A stretch of 64,000 nt of DNA from Mycolicibacterium crocinum (GCF_022370635.2 NZ_CP092362.2:1178001-1242000), one strand, 5' to 3'. Positions 44,756 to 55,536 are shown, counted from the first letter of the stretch. The notes: generated by a model not told the origin, from the sequence alone. Numbers and translations: made by a program.

Positions 44756-46381
44756 GTGCGAGACCGATCGAGGAGCCGAGCACGTCGGCGCGCGATGGTG
44801 CTGCTGCTGACCTTGGTGACAGTCGTCGCGTGTTCGCGCAGCAACACCGAATCGCACCCGCAGACCGCCGCGGCGGCCGAGCCGGGGCCGGCGGTGGTGC
44901 AGACCGCGGGCGGCGCGGTCCGCGGTGTGGTCGCCCCGGGGTATCGGGTCTTCGACGGCATCCCCTATGGGGCCGCGCCGGTCGGGGCGCAGCGCTGGCA
45001 GCCGCCGCAACCAGCCCCACCGTGGCAGGGCGTGCGCGACGCCACGAAGCCGGGTCTGCGCTGCATCCAGGACACCACCAACGATCCCGACTATGGGCGC
45101 CCCACGGGCGAGGACTGCCTGAACCTCAATGTCTGGACACCCGACGGCGCGAGCCCGTCCCACCCGAAACCGGTGATGGTGTGGATTCATGGCGGCGGAT
45201 TCCTCAACGGCAGCGCCGACATCTATGACGCGCGGTGGCTGGCGACCCAGGGCGACATCGTCGTCGTCACCGTCAACTACCGGCTCGGCACTCTCGGGTT
45301 CCTGGCGCATCCCGCGCTGAGTCCCGACGGCGACATCGGCAATTACGGTCTGGCCGATCAGCAGGCCGCGCTGCGCTGGGTGCGCGACAACATCACCGAA
45401 TTCGGCGGTGATGCAACGAAAGTCACGATCGCCGGGGAGTCGGCCGGCGCGATGTCGGTGTGCGATCACCTGGTCGCACCCGAGTCGGCCGGGCTGTTCC
45501 GCGCCGCGATCATGCAGAGCGGGCCATGCGAGGCGCAAGCGGACCGGGCCACCGGCCAGCAGGTGAGCACTGACTACGCAACCACCGCCGGTTGCACCGA
45601 CCCCGCCGCGGTCGCCGCCTGCCTGCGAGCACTGCCGACCCAGACCCTGCAGCGGGCGCCGCTGTATGTCGGATTCGGGCCCGACAAGCTGACCGGCCCG
45701 GTCACCGGGACCGACCGCTTACCGGCCGACCCGATGACCGCCATCGCCTCGAACCGGGTGCCCCGACTGCCCGTGCTGGTCGGCAGCAACGGCGACGAAT
45801 TCGCGATGTTCGCCGCGATCCAGTACCTCAAGGACGGGCGGTTGCCGCCATATCCGGAGCTGATCGCGAAGACGTTCGGCCCGGATGCCGCCGCGGTTGC
45901 CGAGCACTACCCGCTCGACCGGTATGGGGGAAGTGAGGGGCTGGCCTATTCGGCGGCGGTGACCGATAGCGTATTCGCCTGTCCGGCAGACAGAATCGCG
46001 TCCGGTCTGGCCCACGCCGGGCCGGTGTACGCCTACGAGTTCAATGATCGCACGGCGCCGGCTCCCGATCCGCTGCGCGCGGCTCCGTTCCCGGTCGGCG
46101 CCAGTCACTCCCTCGAGTTGCGGTATCTGTTCGACGTCGGTGGCGCGCGGCCGTTGGATCCGGCGCAGCGCATGCTCTCCGACCAGATGGTGACCTACTG
46201 GAGCCAGTTCGTGAAGACCGGTACGCCGGAGGTGACGGGGCTGCCGGAGTGGCCGCAGTTCGGTGCCGACGGAGCCGCCGGGAAGCGGATGTCGCTGCAG
46301 ACCGGGGAATCGACGATCACCACCGACTTCAGCGCTCGGCATCAATGCCCGTTCTGGGCCGGTATGAAGGGCGCGCGCTAG
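44756..46381 (+). CDS. type-B carboxylesterase, lipoprotein
   Basis: 541 aa from GTG 44756, which places the lipobox Cys at residue 26; an ATG at 44720 would add 12 residues. The N-terminal positive stretch SRSRARRR and VLLLTLVTVVACSR form a lipoprotein signal. The body is a cholinesterase/carboxylesterase fold: GEDCLNLNVWTP, WIHGGGFLNGS (oxyanion hole), VTIAGESAGAMSVCDHLV (nucleophile Ser), VGSNGDEFAMF (acidic residue region) and GASHSLELRYLF (catalytic His). It likely hydrolyses carboxyl esters at the cell surface. The stop shares CTAG with the TetR gene. Confidence 0.9.
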   Translation: MRDRSRSRARRRAMVLLLTLVTVVACSRSNTESHPQTAAAAEPGPAVVQTAGGAVRGVVAPGYRVFDGIPYGAAPVGAQRWQPPQPAPPWQGVRDATKPGLRCIQDTTNDPDYGRPTGEDCLNLNVWTPDGASPSHPKPVMVWIHGGGFLNGSADIYDARWLATQGDIVVVTVNYRLGTLGFLAHPALSPDGDIGNYGLADQQAALRWVRDNITEFGGDATKVTIAGESAGAMSVCDHLVAPESAGLFRAAIMQSGPCEAQADRATGQQVSTDYATTAGCTDPAAVAACLRALPTQTLQRAPLYVGFGPDKLTGPVTGTDRLPADPMTAIASNRVPRLPVLVGSNGDEFAMFAAIQYLKDGRLPPYPELIAKTFGPDAAAVAEHYPLDRYGGSEGLAYSAAVTDSVFACPADRIASGLAHAGPVYAYEFNDRTAPAPDPLRAAPFPVGASHSLELRYLFDVGGARPLDPAQRMLSDQMVTYWSQFVKTGTPEVTGLPEWPQFGADGAAGKRMSLQTGESTITTDFSARHQCPFWAGMKGAR

Positions 46382-46992
46382 CCGCTCCAGCGCGGGTGGG
46401 CGACCACCGCCAGCGCCTCCGCCACGTCCGACGCCAACGGCCGGCTCCGCACTCCATGATTCTTGACCCACCGCTGGAACGCGAAATCGGCTGCGGCGAA
46501 GGATAGTTGGACCAGCAATCCGGGGCGGGCGTCATCGGTCGGGTCGGCGTTCATCCGCGCGGCGACGAGCTCGACCATCTGGTCGCGGTCGGCGGTGGAC
46601 AGCAGGGTTGCACGGTCGAGCAACTCAGGTGCGGTCAGGATCGCCGCCCGCCAATTCTCCAGATCGACATCGTCGAATGACTCGACGCGGCTGACGATTG
46701 CGGCGGCCAACGCGGCGTCGGGCGCCTCGTCGGGCGGGCGGCGCATGAGCAGCGACGCGATCGCGGCGTTCCCGCGCTGCACCGCCCCGAGGAGCAGGTC
46801 CTCCTTGGCGGCCACATGACGGAAGAACGTTCGCGGTGACACCGATGCCTCGGCGGCGATGTCGTCGGTGGTGACATTGCCGAATCCCCGTGCGGCGAAA
46901 AGTCGGTACGCCGCGGCGTGGATGTCGGCGCGCACCTGCGCCCGCTGCCGGTCCCGCAGGGTCGGCGGCCGTTGCGCGGGCGGGCTGGTCAC
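46378..46992 (-). CDS. TetR-family regulator of the DapB-like/VOC/SDR operon
   Basis: 204 aa from GTG 46992, whose bases overlap the SDR stop (GTGA), so it is translationally coupled to the end of this operon. A longer frame upstream is antisense noise. Helix-turn-helix: RADIHAAAYRLFAARGFGNVTTDDIAAEASVSPRTFFRHVAAKEDLLLGAV. The C-terminal helices probably sense a ligand produced or used by the operon. It likely represses its own operon; an operator would be expected near 49297, not identified with confidence. Confidence 0.82.
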   Translation of the reverse strand: MTSPPAQRPPTLRDRQRAQVRADIHAAAYRLFAARGFGNVTTDDIAAEASVSPRTFFRHVAAKEDLLLGAVQRGNAAIASLLMRRPPDEAPDAALAAAIVSRVESFDDVDLENWRAAILTAPELLDRATLLSTADRDQMVELVAARMNADPTDDARPGLLVQLSFAAADFAFQRWVKNHGVRSRPLASDVAEALAVVAHPRWSG

Positions 46993-47777
46993 CGGAACGT
47001 TCCCATCCCACCGTCGATGTTGATGGTCTGGGCCGTCATGTACGACGCGTCGGGGCTGACCAGGAAGGCCACCACCGCGCCGATGTCGGCGTGGGTGTCG
47101 CCGATGCGGCGCAAGGGGACACCCTTGACGATCTTGTTGTAGACGTCGGGAAAGCATTCGCTCCAGCCCGCGACGCCGGCGGAGTTGGCGAACGGGCACA
47201 CCACGTTCACCCGGATGTTGTCGACACCCCATTCCAGCGCAGCCACTTTCGACATGCCGCGGATGGCCTCTTTGGCACCGGCGTAGGCCCCGAATGACTT
47301 CTGGCCGCCGGTGCCGCTGCCGGGTCCGAAGTTCACGATCGACCCGCCGCCGCCGGCCTTGAGCACCGGGTAGGCGGCTTGCATGAGGAAGAAGGTGGCC
47401 CGGGGGCCGATGTCGAACACGAGGTCGTAGTCGGCCATGGTGATGTCGGTGAATGGTTTGGGTTCGTCGGTGGCGATGGCGTTGTTGATCAAAGCGTCGA
47501 TGCCGCCCAGTCTTTCGACCGCGACGTCGATGATGTGTTGATAGCTGGAGTGGTCGCACAGGTCGGCGACCAGCGGCACCGCGTGATGGTCATCGGCGAG
47601 GGATCCCGCGACACCGATCACCCCGGGGTCGCGGTCGACCAGCAAGACCGACGCACCGCGTTCGAGCAGTGCTGCGGTGATTCCCCGGCCCACTCCGCGG
47701 GCGGCTCCTGTCACGATCACCCGGTGGCCGCTGAGGGAGTCCGGATGCCAGTAGGTCGTTTCAGCGCTGGGCGCCAC
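46989..47777 (-). CDS. short-chain dehydrogenase/reductase
   Basis: 262 aa from GTG 47777, with GAGGAG 7 nt upstream; longer in-frame starts lie inside the VOC gene and are antisense or out of frame. Rossmann fold: VIVTGAARGVGRGITAALLERGASVLLVDRD, ALINNAIA, and GSIVNFGPGSGTGGQKSFGAYAGAKEAIRG (Tyr and Lys of the active site in YAGAK). C-terminal TAQTINIDGGMG. Acts on an unknown carbonyl or alcohol. It overlaps the VOC gene end by 17 nt and the TetR start by 4 nt. Confidence 0.85.
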   Translation of the reverse strand: MAPSAETTYWHPDSLSGHRVIVTGAARGVGRGITAALLERGASVLLVDRDPGVIGVAGSLADDHHAVPLVADLCDHSSYQHIIDVAVERLGGIDALINNAIATDEPKPFTDITMADYDLVFDIGPRATFFLMQAAYPVLKAGGGGSIVNFGPGSGTGGQKSFGAYAGAKEAIRGMSKVAALEWGVDNIRVNVVCPFANSAGVAGWSECFPDVYNKIVKGVPLRRIGDTHADIGAVVAFLVSPDASYMTAQTINIDGGMGTFR

Positions 47778-48231
47778 GGTGCAGCTCCTCCGATGTTCGT
47801 GCGGCGCCGGGGAATTCGATGAACTCCACTGCGGTGCCGTCGGGATCCTTGACGAAGAACATCCGGACATCGGCGATCTCGAATGGGGCCTGGTCCGGCT
47901 GATAGCCGGCTGCCTGCACACGCCGGTACGTGTCGTCGAGGTCGGCGACCGATAGCGAGATGTTCTGATTGCCGACGAAAGACCGCCTGGCCGGCCGGCT
48001 GTCGGGGCCGAGCGACAGTAGCTCGACCATCACTCCACCGATCAGGCCGCCGACCGCCCGGCCCTTGTTCCCGTCACCGCCGCCGAGCGCGTGGTCGAAC
48101 GATTCACCTGTCAGGTTCTGATCGAACACCACATCCATCCCGAGCAGCCCACGGTAGAACTCCAGCGCCCGATCCATGTCGGTGACGCCCACCACGAGAT
48201 GGGAAAACCGAAGATCGCCAAGGCTTTCCAC
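47761..48231 (-). CDS. VOC family protein (glyoxalase/dioxygenase-like)
   Basis: 156 aa from GTG 48231. Single VOC pair-of-repeats domain: LRFSHLVVGVTDMDRALEFYRGLLGMDVVF and SVADLDDTYRRVQAAGYQPDQAPFEIADVRMFFVKDPDGTAVEFIEFPG. His and Glu metal-ligand positions (FSHL, VEFIEF) are present. It could be a glyoxalase, extradiol-type dioxygenase or binding protein. The gene begins 3 nt after the DapB-like stop and overlaps the SDR start, so it belongs to one operon. Confidence 0.8.
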   Translation of the reverse strand: MESLGDLRFSHLVVGVTDMDRALEFYRGLLGMDVVFDQNLTGESFDHALGGGDGNKGRAVGGLIGGVMVELLSLGPDSRPARRSFVGNQNISLSVADLDDTYRRVQAAGYQPDQAPFEIADVRMFFVKDPDGTAVEFIEFPGAARTSEELHRGAQR

Positions 48232-48234
48232 TTC

Positions 48235-49296
48235 TCAGCCGGCCAGGTGCGGCGCGGCCCGGCCGGCGATCAGCGGAAGATCGAGATAGGTCTTGATCCC
48301 GGGGCCGGCTTCGCAGACATAGGGGATGGCGCTGATGCAATGGTTGGCGGTGGCCACCACTCCCGGATTGCGTTTGAGTCCCTCTTCGACCGTTTCCGGT
48401 TGCAGTCCTTTGAATGTCAGGGACACGTCGGGATCGCCGGTGATCTCCACCTCGAAGCGTTCGCCCTTTTCGCCGAGCGTCCACGGCGGGTCGAGCTCCA
48501 CCTCGCACATCAGCCAGTTGACCGCGGCGGTGACCACCGGTTGGTCGTCGACGATGGCCTCCCAGCGGAACCGGCGCGCGGCCACGGTGCCCGCCTCCAT
48601 CGGCACCACGAGCTCGTCGGTACCGGTCACGGCGACCGCCACTTCCTGGGTGGAGCGGATGCGCGGTTCGGCGCGGAAACCCAATTGGTCGGCGACCATG
48701 CGGACCGACTGTTTGAACCCGGCCTCCAACAGGGCAGCGATCGGCCCGCTCATCGCCTGTTCCGGAGTGAGTCCGAAGCCCATCACCTCCCGAACCACCA
48801 GTGGCGCGTTGTAGGTGCGGATGTCGGAGAACTCCTCGGCCCGCACATGCGTGATCGCCGAACTGAGCGACGAGATCATCAGCGGAAAGCGTTCGGTGAT
48901 CCCACCCGGATGGATACCGGAACCATGCAGCGTGGCGTTGCCGGCGACGCACGCCTCCTCGAGGGCCTGCACACCCGGGTTCTGCCGGTCCGGGTAGACC
49001 CAGCCGACCGGGGTCACCACATTCTTGCCGGAGCGCAGGATCCTGGCGACGACATCGTCGTCGGGCAGCAGCGGGGAGTACATGACGCAGTCGGCGTCCA
49101 TCGCGAGCAGTTCGTCGATATCGGTCGTGGCCGCCACCCCGATCGGGGCTTCGCCGATGACCTCGCCGACGTCGCGGCCGTGCTTGTCGGCGCTGTGCAC
49201 CCAGCAGCCGACGAGTTCGAGTTCGGGGTGACGCAGCACATCCTGGATTGCTGCCTTGCCCACACCGCCGGTTGCCCACTGAATGACGCGATACAT
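48235..49296 (-). CDS. DapB-like NAD(P)-dependent oxidoreductase (diaminopentanoate-dehydrogenase-like)
   Basis: 353 aa. MYRVIQWATGGVGKAAIQDVLRHPELELVGCWVHS is the Rossmann start shared by dihydrodipicolinate reductase-like proteins and 2,4-diaminopentanoate dehydrogenases. SGKNVVTPVGWVYP and GSGIHPGGITERFPLMISSLS continue the fold. Actinobacterial members are usually of unknown substrate and occur in catabolic clusters. First gene of the operon DapB-like, VOC, SDR, TetR. Divergent from the RbpA-like gene. Confidence 0.78.
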   Translation of the reverse strand: MYRVIQWATGGVGKAAIQDVLRHPELELVGCWVHSADKHGRDVGEVIGEAPIGVAATTDIDELLAMDADCVMYSPLLPDDDVVARILRSGKNVVTPVGWVYPDRQNPGVQALEEACVAGNATLHGSGIHPGGITERFPLMISSLSSAITHVRAEEFSDIRTYNAPLVVREVMGFGLTPEQAMSGPIAALLEAGFKQSVRMVADQLGFRAEPRIRSTQEVAVAVTGTDELVVPMEAGTVAARRFRWEAIVDDQPVVTAAVNWLMCEVELDPPWTLGEKGERFEVEITGDPDVSLTFKGLQPETVEEGLKRNPGVVATANHCISAIPYVCEAGPGIKTYLDLPLIAGRAAPHLAG

Positions 49297-49447
49297 GGCG
49301 GCATCCTATGTCGATATGGCAGTCACTGTCACCACCCGGCGTGCGAGTTCCTCGCGCATGGGGGCTACGTTGGTCGAAGAAGGTGTCACTGTCGGGCAAG
49401 CATCGCCGGGGGCGTACACGCCACCCCGTTCTGAGGAGATGCCGCTG

Positions 49448-49786
49448 ATGGTTGATCGCTTGCGAGGCACTCGCCTCGGATCCGTGAGTTACGAGACTGA
49501 TCGCAATGACAATCTCGCGCCGCGCTCGATCGCTCGCTACCGCACTGGAAACGGTGAAGAGTTCGATATCCCGATGGCGGACGACGCCGAAGTCCCCGAC
49601 ACCTGGCAGTGCCGCAACGGCCTGGAAGGCCGACTCATCGCGGGCGGTGAGCCGGTCGAACCGAAGAAGAAGGTCAAGGTCCCGCGCACACACTGGGACA
49701 TGCTGCTGGAACGCCGTTCGATCGAGGAACTCGAAGTGCTGCTTCAGGAGCGACTGGCGGTCGTCAGGTCACTGCGCGGCCGGTAG
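49448..49786 (+). CDS. rbpA: RbpA-like RNA polymerase-binding protein
   Basis: 112 aa from ATG 49448, with GAGGAG 10 nt upstream. ATG 49439 has too little spacing, and the reading frame further upstream is not homologous. The sequence matches actinobacterial RbpA: tail [20 protein letters not shown], core [28 protein letters not shown], basic linker [10 protein letters not shown], sigma-interaction domain [23 protein letters not shown]. RbpA binds sigma-A and RNA polymerase and stabilises open complexes; it has been linked to rifampicin tolerance. M. tuberculosis rbpA (Rv2050) lies far from rpsJ, so this may be a second copy (RbpB-like), but I cannot see the rest of the genome. The symbol is by homology. 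Confidence 0.88.
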   Translation: MVDRLRGTRLGSVSYETDRNDNLAPRSIARYRTGNGEEFDIPMADDAEVPDTWQCRNGLEGRLIAGGEPVEPKKKVKVPRTHWDMLLERRSIEELEVLLQERLAVVRSLRGR

Positions 49787-49842
49787 CCCACCGGCGACTC
49801 AGACAGGTTCAAACTGGGCCGTTGAGCAGGCAGAGCAGGGAT

Positions 49843-49873
49843 TTGGATCGCGCTCAGATCTAGGGCATACTGT
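49843..49873 (+). promoter_or_regulatory. candidate S10 operon promoter
   Basis: TTGGAT at 49843-49848 and TACTGT at 49868-49873, spacer 19 nt, which is longer than ideal. Transcription would start near 49880. It lies at the start of the 364-nt gene-free stretch 49787-50150 between rbpA and rpsJ. Confidence 0.4.
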
Positions 49874-49879
49874 TCGGGT

Positions 49880-50150
49880 TGCCTTGAGCCGGGTTCGCCC
49901 CCATACGGGAGCGTGCCGCCCAAGGTATACGACCGGCGCCCGTACGGGCGCGTCCGGTCCCCACTTCGGAGCGCGACAGAAATTCAATCGCGTCTCGGGG
50001 CCTGCGCGAGGGCGACACACCCGACCGCGGGGGTCGGAGCACCAGAGACAGGTAAAGAGCGGCGGCGACAGCCAGCGCGAAGCCTTCGGGCCAGCGAAAA
50101 AGACCCCGTGTCCCTCTGTGGGACCAAGCAGGAATGAAGGTAGGAGAAGC
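49880..50150 (+). promoter_or_regulatory. long structured leader of the S10 operon
   Basis: About 270 nt without a gene. It contains a 16-bp perfect palindrome GCGCCCGTACGGGCGC (49936-49951), flanked by similar elements built on a TACGGG/TTCGGA core: CATACGGGAGCG (~49902) and CACTTCGGAGCG (~49962). Further stems are CCGACC/GGTCGG (~50019-50036) and GTCCC/GGGAC (~50110-50124). TAGGAGAAGC precedes the rpsJ GTG. A translational or attenuation control of the S10 operon would be expected here, as in other bacteria, but no known Rfam element was recognised. Confidence 0.45.
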
Positions 50151-50456
50151 GTGGCGGGACAAAAGATCCGCATCAGGCTCAAGGCCTACGACCACGAGGC
50201 CATTGATGCCTCGGCGCGCAAGATCGTGGAGACGGTCACCCGTACCGGTGCGAGCGTGGTTGGTCCGGTGCCGCTGCCGACGGAAAAGAACGTGTACTGC
50301 GTCATCCGCTCCCCGCATAAGTACAAGGACTCGCGGGAGCACTTCGAGATGCGCACGCACAAGCGACTCATCGACATCCTCGACCCGACGCCGAAGACCG
50401 TTGACGCACTCATGCGCATCGATCTGCCGGCGAGCGTCGACGTGAACATCCAGTAG
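50151..50456 (+). CDS. rpsJ: 30S ribosomal protein S10
   Basis: 101 aa from GTG 50151 behind TAGGAG. S10 sits in the small-subunit head and also acts in transcription antitermination as Nus[52 protein letters not shown] and [10 protein letters not shown] are diagnostic. Heads the S10 operon; rplC starts 20 nt downstream. Confidence 0.98.
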
Positions 50457-50475
50457 TAGGGGAGTCGACGAAACC

Positions 50476-51129
50476 ATGGCACGTAAAGGAATCTTGGGTA
50501 CGAAGCTGGGCATGACCCAGGTCTTCGACGAGAACAACCGGGTCGTCCCCGTCACGGTCGTCAAGGCCGGACCCAACGTGGTCACCCGCATCCGCACGCC
50601 CGAGCGTGACGGCTACAGCGCCGTTCAGCTCGCCTACGGCGAGATCAGCCCGCGCAAGGTGAACAAGCCGGTCACCGGTCAGTACGCCGCCGCCGGCGTG
50701 AACCCGCGCCGGCACCTCGCCGAGCTGCGGCTGGACGACGAGGCCGCGGCCGCCGACTACGAGGTCGGCCAGGAGCTGACGGCGGAGATCTTCGCCGACG
50801 GCGCCTATGTCGACGTCACCGGCACCTCTAAGGGCAAGGGCTTCGCCGGCACGATGAAGCGTCACGGCTTCAAGGGCCAGGGCGCCAGCCACGGCGCCCA
50901 GGCAGTGCACCGCCGGCCCGGCTCGATCGGTGGCTGCGCCACCCCGGGTCGCGTCTTCAAGGGCACCCGGATGTCCGGCCGCATGGGTAGCGACCGCGTC
51001 ACCACGCAGAACCTGGTGGTGCACAAGGTCGATGCCGAGAACGGCGTGCTGCTGATCAAGGGTGCTGTCCCTGGCCGCAACGGCGGGCTCGTGATGGTTC
51101 GCACGGCAGTCAAACGAGGTGAGAAGTGA
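50476..51129 (+). CDS. rplC: 50S ribosomal protein L3
   Basis: 217 aa. L3 binds 23S rRNA close to the peptidyl transferase centre. [22 protein letters not shown] and [36 protein letters not shown] are typical. Cys154, altered in linezolid-resistant M. tuberculosis, is wild type (GGCATPG). The stop overlaps the rplD start by 4 nt. Confidence 0.98.
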   Translation: MARKGILGTKLGMTQVFDENNRVVPVTVVKAGPNVVTRIRTPERDGYSAVQLAYGEISPRKVNKPVTGQYAAAGVNPRRHLAELRLDDEAAAADYEVGQELTAEIFADGAYVDVTGTSKGKGFAGTMKRHGFKGQGASHGAQAVHRRPGSIGGCATPGRVFKGTRMSGRMGSDRVTTQNLVVHKVDAENGVLLIKGAVPGRNGGLVMVRTAVKRGEK

Positions 51130-51773
51130 CTCTGAAGATTGACGTTCGCACTCCGAACGGCAAGAAGGACGGCACGGTGGAACTGCCGGCTGACCTTTTT
51201 GATGTGGAACCCAACATCGCGTTGATGCACCAGGTGGTGACCGCGCAGCTGGCCGCCAAGCGCCAGGGCACGCACGCCACCAAGACGCGCGCTCAGGTTT
51301 CCGGCGGTGGCAAGAAGCCGTACCGGCAGAAGGGCACCGGTCGCGCCCGTCAGGGTTCGACCCGCGCTCCGCAGTTCACCGGCGGTGGCATCGTCCACGG
51401 CCCGCAGCCGCGCGACTACAGCGAGCGGACGCCCAAGAAGATGATCCGCGCCGCCCTGCGCAGCGCGCTGTCGGACCGGGCCCGCAACGAGCGAATCCAC
51501 GCGGTGACCGAGCTGCTCGAAGGGCAGACGCCGTCGACCAAGAGCGCGAAGGCGTTCCTGGGCACGCTGACCGACCGCCGCAAGGTTCTGGTCGTGATCG
51601 GCCGCACCGACGAGGTCGGCGCCAAGAGCGTGCGCAATCTGCCTGGCGTGCACGTGATCTCCCCGGATCAGCTCAACACCTACGACGTGCTCAACGCCGA
51701 CGACGTGGTGTTTTCGGTCGAGGCCCTGAACGCCTACATCGGCGCGAATATCAAAGAAGGAGCGTCGGTCTGA
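51126..51773 (+). CDS. rplD: 50S ribosomal protein L4
   Basis: 215 aa from GTG 51126. L4 lines the exit tunnel with L22. The tunnel loop [44 protein letters not shown] is complete. In some bacteria L4 represses this operon by binding the S10 leader; a similar role here is unproven. The last base is shared with the rplW start. Confidence 0.97.
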   Translation: MTLKIDVRTPNGKKDGTVELPADLFDVEPNIALMHQVVTAQLAAKRQGTHATKTRAQVSGGGKKPYRQKGTGRARQGSTRAPQFTGGGIVHGPQPRDYSERTPKKMIRAALRSALSDRARNERIHAVTELLEGQTPSTKSAKAFLGTLTDRRKVLVVIGRTDEVGAKSVRNLPGVHVISPDQLNTYDVLNADDVVFSVEALNAYIGANIKEGASV

Positions 51774-52075
51774 TGGCAACGATTACCGACCCCCGCGACA
51801 TCATCTTGGCCCCGGTCATCTCCGAGAAGTCGTACGGCCTGATCGAGGACAACGTCTACACGTTCATCGTCGCACCCGGCTCGAACAAGACGCAGATCAA
51901 GATCGCGATCGAGAAGATCTTCAAGGTGAAGGTCGACTCGGTGAACACCGCGAATCGGCAGGGCAAGCGCAAGCGGACCCGCGCCGGTTACGGACAGCGC
52001 AAGAGCACCAAGCGCGCGATTGTGACCCTGGCCGCCGGCAGCAAGCCGATTGACCTCTTCGGAGCTCCCGCCTGA
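51773..52075 (+). CDS. rplW: 50S ribosomal protein L23
   Basis: 100 aa, ATG at 51773 overlapping the rplD stop. L23 is at the exit-tunnel rim and docks trigger factor and [53 protein letters not shown] is typical. Confidence 0.97.
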   Translation: MATITDPRDIILAPVISEKSYGLIEDNVYTFIVAPGSNKTQIKIAIEKIFKVKVDSVNTANRQGKRKRTRAGYGQRKSTKRAIVTLAAGSKPIDLFGAPA

Positions 52076-52110
52076 TCGGCGGGACTGCAGATAGAACTCA
52101 GGAATAGATA

Positions 52111-52947
52111 ATGGGAATTCGCAAGTACAAGCCGACGACCCCCGGTCGCCGCGGTGCCAGCGTCTCCGATTTCTCCGAGATCACTCGCTCGACTCCGGAG
52201 AAGTCGCTGATCCGCCCGCTGCACGGAACCGGCGGTCGTAACGCGCACGGTCGAATCACCACCCGCCACAAGGGCGGCGGGCACAAGCGTGCCTACCGGG
52301 TGATCGACTTCCGGCGCAACGACAAGGACGGCGTCAACGCCAAGGTCGCACACATCGAGTACGACCCGAACCGCACCGCGAACATCGCGCTGCTGCACTA
52401 CCTGGACGGCGAGAAGCGCTACATCATTGCGCCGCAGGGTCTTTCGCAGGGCGACATCGTGGAGTCGGGCGCCAACGCCGACATCAAGCCCGGTAACAAC
52501 CTGCCGCTGCGCAACATCCCCGCCGGTACCGTGATCCACGCTGTGGAGCTGCGACCCGGTGGCGGAGCCAAGCTGGCCCGCTCGGCCGGCTCGAGCATCC
52601 AGCTGCTGGGTAAGGAAGGCACCTACGCCTCGCTGCGTATGCCCTCGGGTGAGATCCGCCGCGTCGACGTGCGCTGCCGCGCCACCGTCGGCGAGGTCGG
52701 CAATGCCGAGCAGGCCAATATCAACTGGGGCAAGGCCGGCCGCATGCGGTGGAAGGGCAAGCGCCCCACCGTTCGTGGCGTGGTGATGAACCCGGTCGAC
52801 CACCCGCACGGTGGTGGCGAGGGCAAGACCTCCGGTGGTCGTCACCCGGTCAGCCCGTGGGGCAAGCCCGAGGGCCGCACCCGCAAGCCCAACAAGCCGA
52901 GCGACAAGCTCATCGTCCGACGCCGGCGCACCGGCAAGAAGCGCTAG
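52111..52947 (+). CDS. rplB: 50S ribosomal protein L2
   Basis: 278 aa. L2 is a primary 23S rRNA binder needed for subunit joining and peptidyl transferase activity. [35 protein letters not shown] and [35 protein letters not shown], with the conserved His of HPHGGGEG, are intact. It lies 35 nt after rplW. Confidence 0.98.
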   Translation: MGIRKYKPTTPGRRGASVSDFSEITRSTPEKSLIRPLHGTGGRNAHGRITTRHKGGGHKRAYRVIDFRRNDKDGVNAKVAHIEYDPNRTANIALLHYLDGEKRYIIAPQGLSQGDIVESGANADIKPGNNLPLRNIPAGTVIHAVELRPGGGAKLARSAGSSIQLLGKEGTYASLRMPSGEIRRVDVRCRATVGEVGNAEQANINWGKAGRMRWKGKRPTVRGVVMNPVDHPHGGGEGKTSGGRHPVSPWGKPEGRTRKPNKPSDKLIVRRRRTGKKR

Positions 52948-52962
52948 GCAGGGGAGTAGACA

Positions 52963-53240
52963 ATGCCACGCAGCCTGAAGAAGGGTCCGTTCGTCGACGA
53001 CCATCTGCTCAAGAAGGTCGACGTCCAGAACGAGAAGAACACCAAACAGGTCATCAAGACCTGGTCGCGTCGTTCGACCATCATCCCGGACTTCATCGGC
53101 CACACCTTCGCCGTCCACGACGGTCGCAAGCATGTGCCGGTGTTCGTCACCGAGGCGATGGTCGGCCACAAGCTGGGCGAGTTCGCACCGACGCGCACGT
53201 TCAAGGGTCACATCAAGGACGACCGGAAGAGTAAGCGGCG

Positions 53241-53244
<4 letters not shown>
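52963..53244 (+). CDS. rpsS: 30S ribosomal protein S19
   Basis: 93 aa. S19 lies in the small-subunit head with S13. [67 protein letters not shown] are diagnostic. The stop overlaps the rplV start by 4 nt. Confidence 0.98.
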
Positions 53245-54568
<1,324 letters not shown>

Positions 54569-54571
54569 CTC

Positions 54572-54988
54572 ATGCTTATTCCCCGTAAAGTCAAGCACCG
54601 CAAGCAACATCACCCCAAGCAGCGTGGTATTGCCAGCGGTGGCACGTCGGTGACGTTCGGTGACTACGGCATCCAGGCACTGGAGCACGCCTACATCACC
54701 AACCGGCAGATCGAGTCCGCTCGTATCGCCATCAACCGGCACATCAAGCGTGGCGGCAAGGTGTGGATCAACATCTTCCCCGACCGCCCGCTGACCAAGA
54801 AGCCCGCCGAAACCCGTATGGGTTCCGGCAAGGGTTCGCCCGAGTGGTGGGTGGCCAACGTCAAGCCTGGCCGCGTGCTGTTCGAGCTGAGCTACCCCAA
54901 CGAGCAGACTGCTCGTGAAGCTCTGACCCGTGCGATCCACAAGCTGCCGATCAAGGCACGCATCGTGACCCGAGAGGAGCAGTTCTGA
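54572..54988 (+). CDS. rplP: 50S ribosomal protein L16
   Basis: 138 aa. L16 helps position tRNA in the A site. [39 protein letters not shown] and [22 protein letters not shown] are typical. The last base is shared with the rpmC start. Confidence 0.98.
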   Translation: MLIPRKVKHRKQHHPKQRGIASGGTSVTFGDYGIQALEHAYITNRQIESARIAINRHIKRGGKVWINIFPDRPLTKKPAETRMGSGKGSPEWWVANVKPGRVLFELSYPNEQTAREALTRAIHKLPIKARIVTREEQF

Positions 54989-55221
54989 TGGCTGTTGGCA
55001 TCAGCGCCGGCGAACTGCGTGAGCTCACTGACGAAGAGCTGACCGACAAGCTGCGGGAATCCAAGGAAGAGCTGTTCAACCTGCGCTTCCAGATGGCCAC
55101 CGGGCAGCTGGACAACAACCGCCGGCTTCGCACCGTGCGTCAGGAGATTGCGCGCATCTACACCGTGCTGCGCGAACGTGAACTGGGTCTGGCCGCCGGA
55201 CCCGCTGGTGAGGAAGCGTAA
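54988..55221 (+). CDS. rpmC: 50S ribosomal protein L29
   Basis: 77 aa, ATG at 54988. L29 is a two-helix protein near the tunnel exit: [56 protein letters not shown]. The last base is shared with the rpsQ start. Confidence 0.97.
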   Translation: MAVGISAGELRELTDEELTDKLRESKEELFNLRFQMATGQLDNNRRLRTVRQEIARIYTVLRERELGLAAGPAGEEA

Positions 55222-55517
55222 TGGCAGATACAAAGGGCCCCAAGCACACTGAGCGCACCGAAGAGGCGCGCGGCCGTCGCAAGACGGTCATCGGCTACGT
55301 GGTCAGCGACAAGATGCAGAAGACCATCGTGGTCGAGCTCGAATCCCGCAAGAGCCACCCGCTCTACGGCAAGATCATCCGGACCACGACGAAGGTCAAA
55401 GCGCACGACGAGAACGGTGACGCCGGTATCGGCGACCGGGTCTCCCTGATGGAGACCCGCCCGCTGTCGGCGTCCAAGCGCTGGCGTCTCGTCGAGGTTC
55501 TCGAGCGCGCCAAGTAA
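55221..55517 (+). CDS. rpsQ: 30S ribosomal protein S17
   Basis: 98 aa, ATG at 55221. OB-fold protein that binds the 5' domain of 16S r[50 protein letters not shown]. The first ~25 residues are a charged extension found in mycobacteria. Last gene of this block; a strong hairpin follows 19 nt after the stop. rplN and the rest of the spc block are not in the window. Confidence 0.98.
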   Translation: MADTKGPKHTERTEEARGRRKTVIGYVVSDKMQKTIVVELESRKSHPLYGKIIRTTTKVKAHDENGDAGIGDRVSLMETRPLSASKRWRLVEVLERAK

Positions 55518-55536
55518 TACTCCGGTCTTAGCAAAC

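Noticed and set aside
49322..49393. Direct repeats GTCACTGTC between the DapB-like and RbpA-like genes (49322-49330 and 49385-49393)
   Set aside because: Nine bases, 63 bp apart, without symmetry or phasing. Chance similarity is likely.
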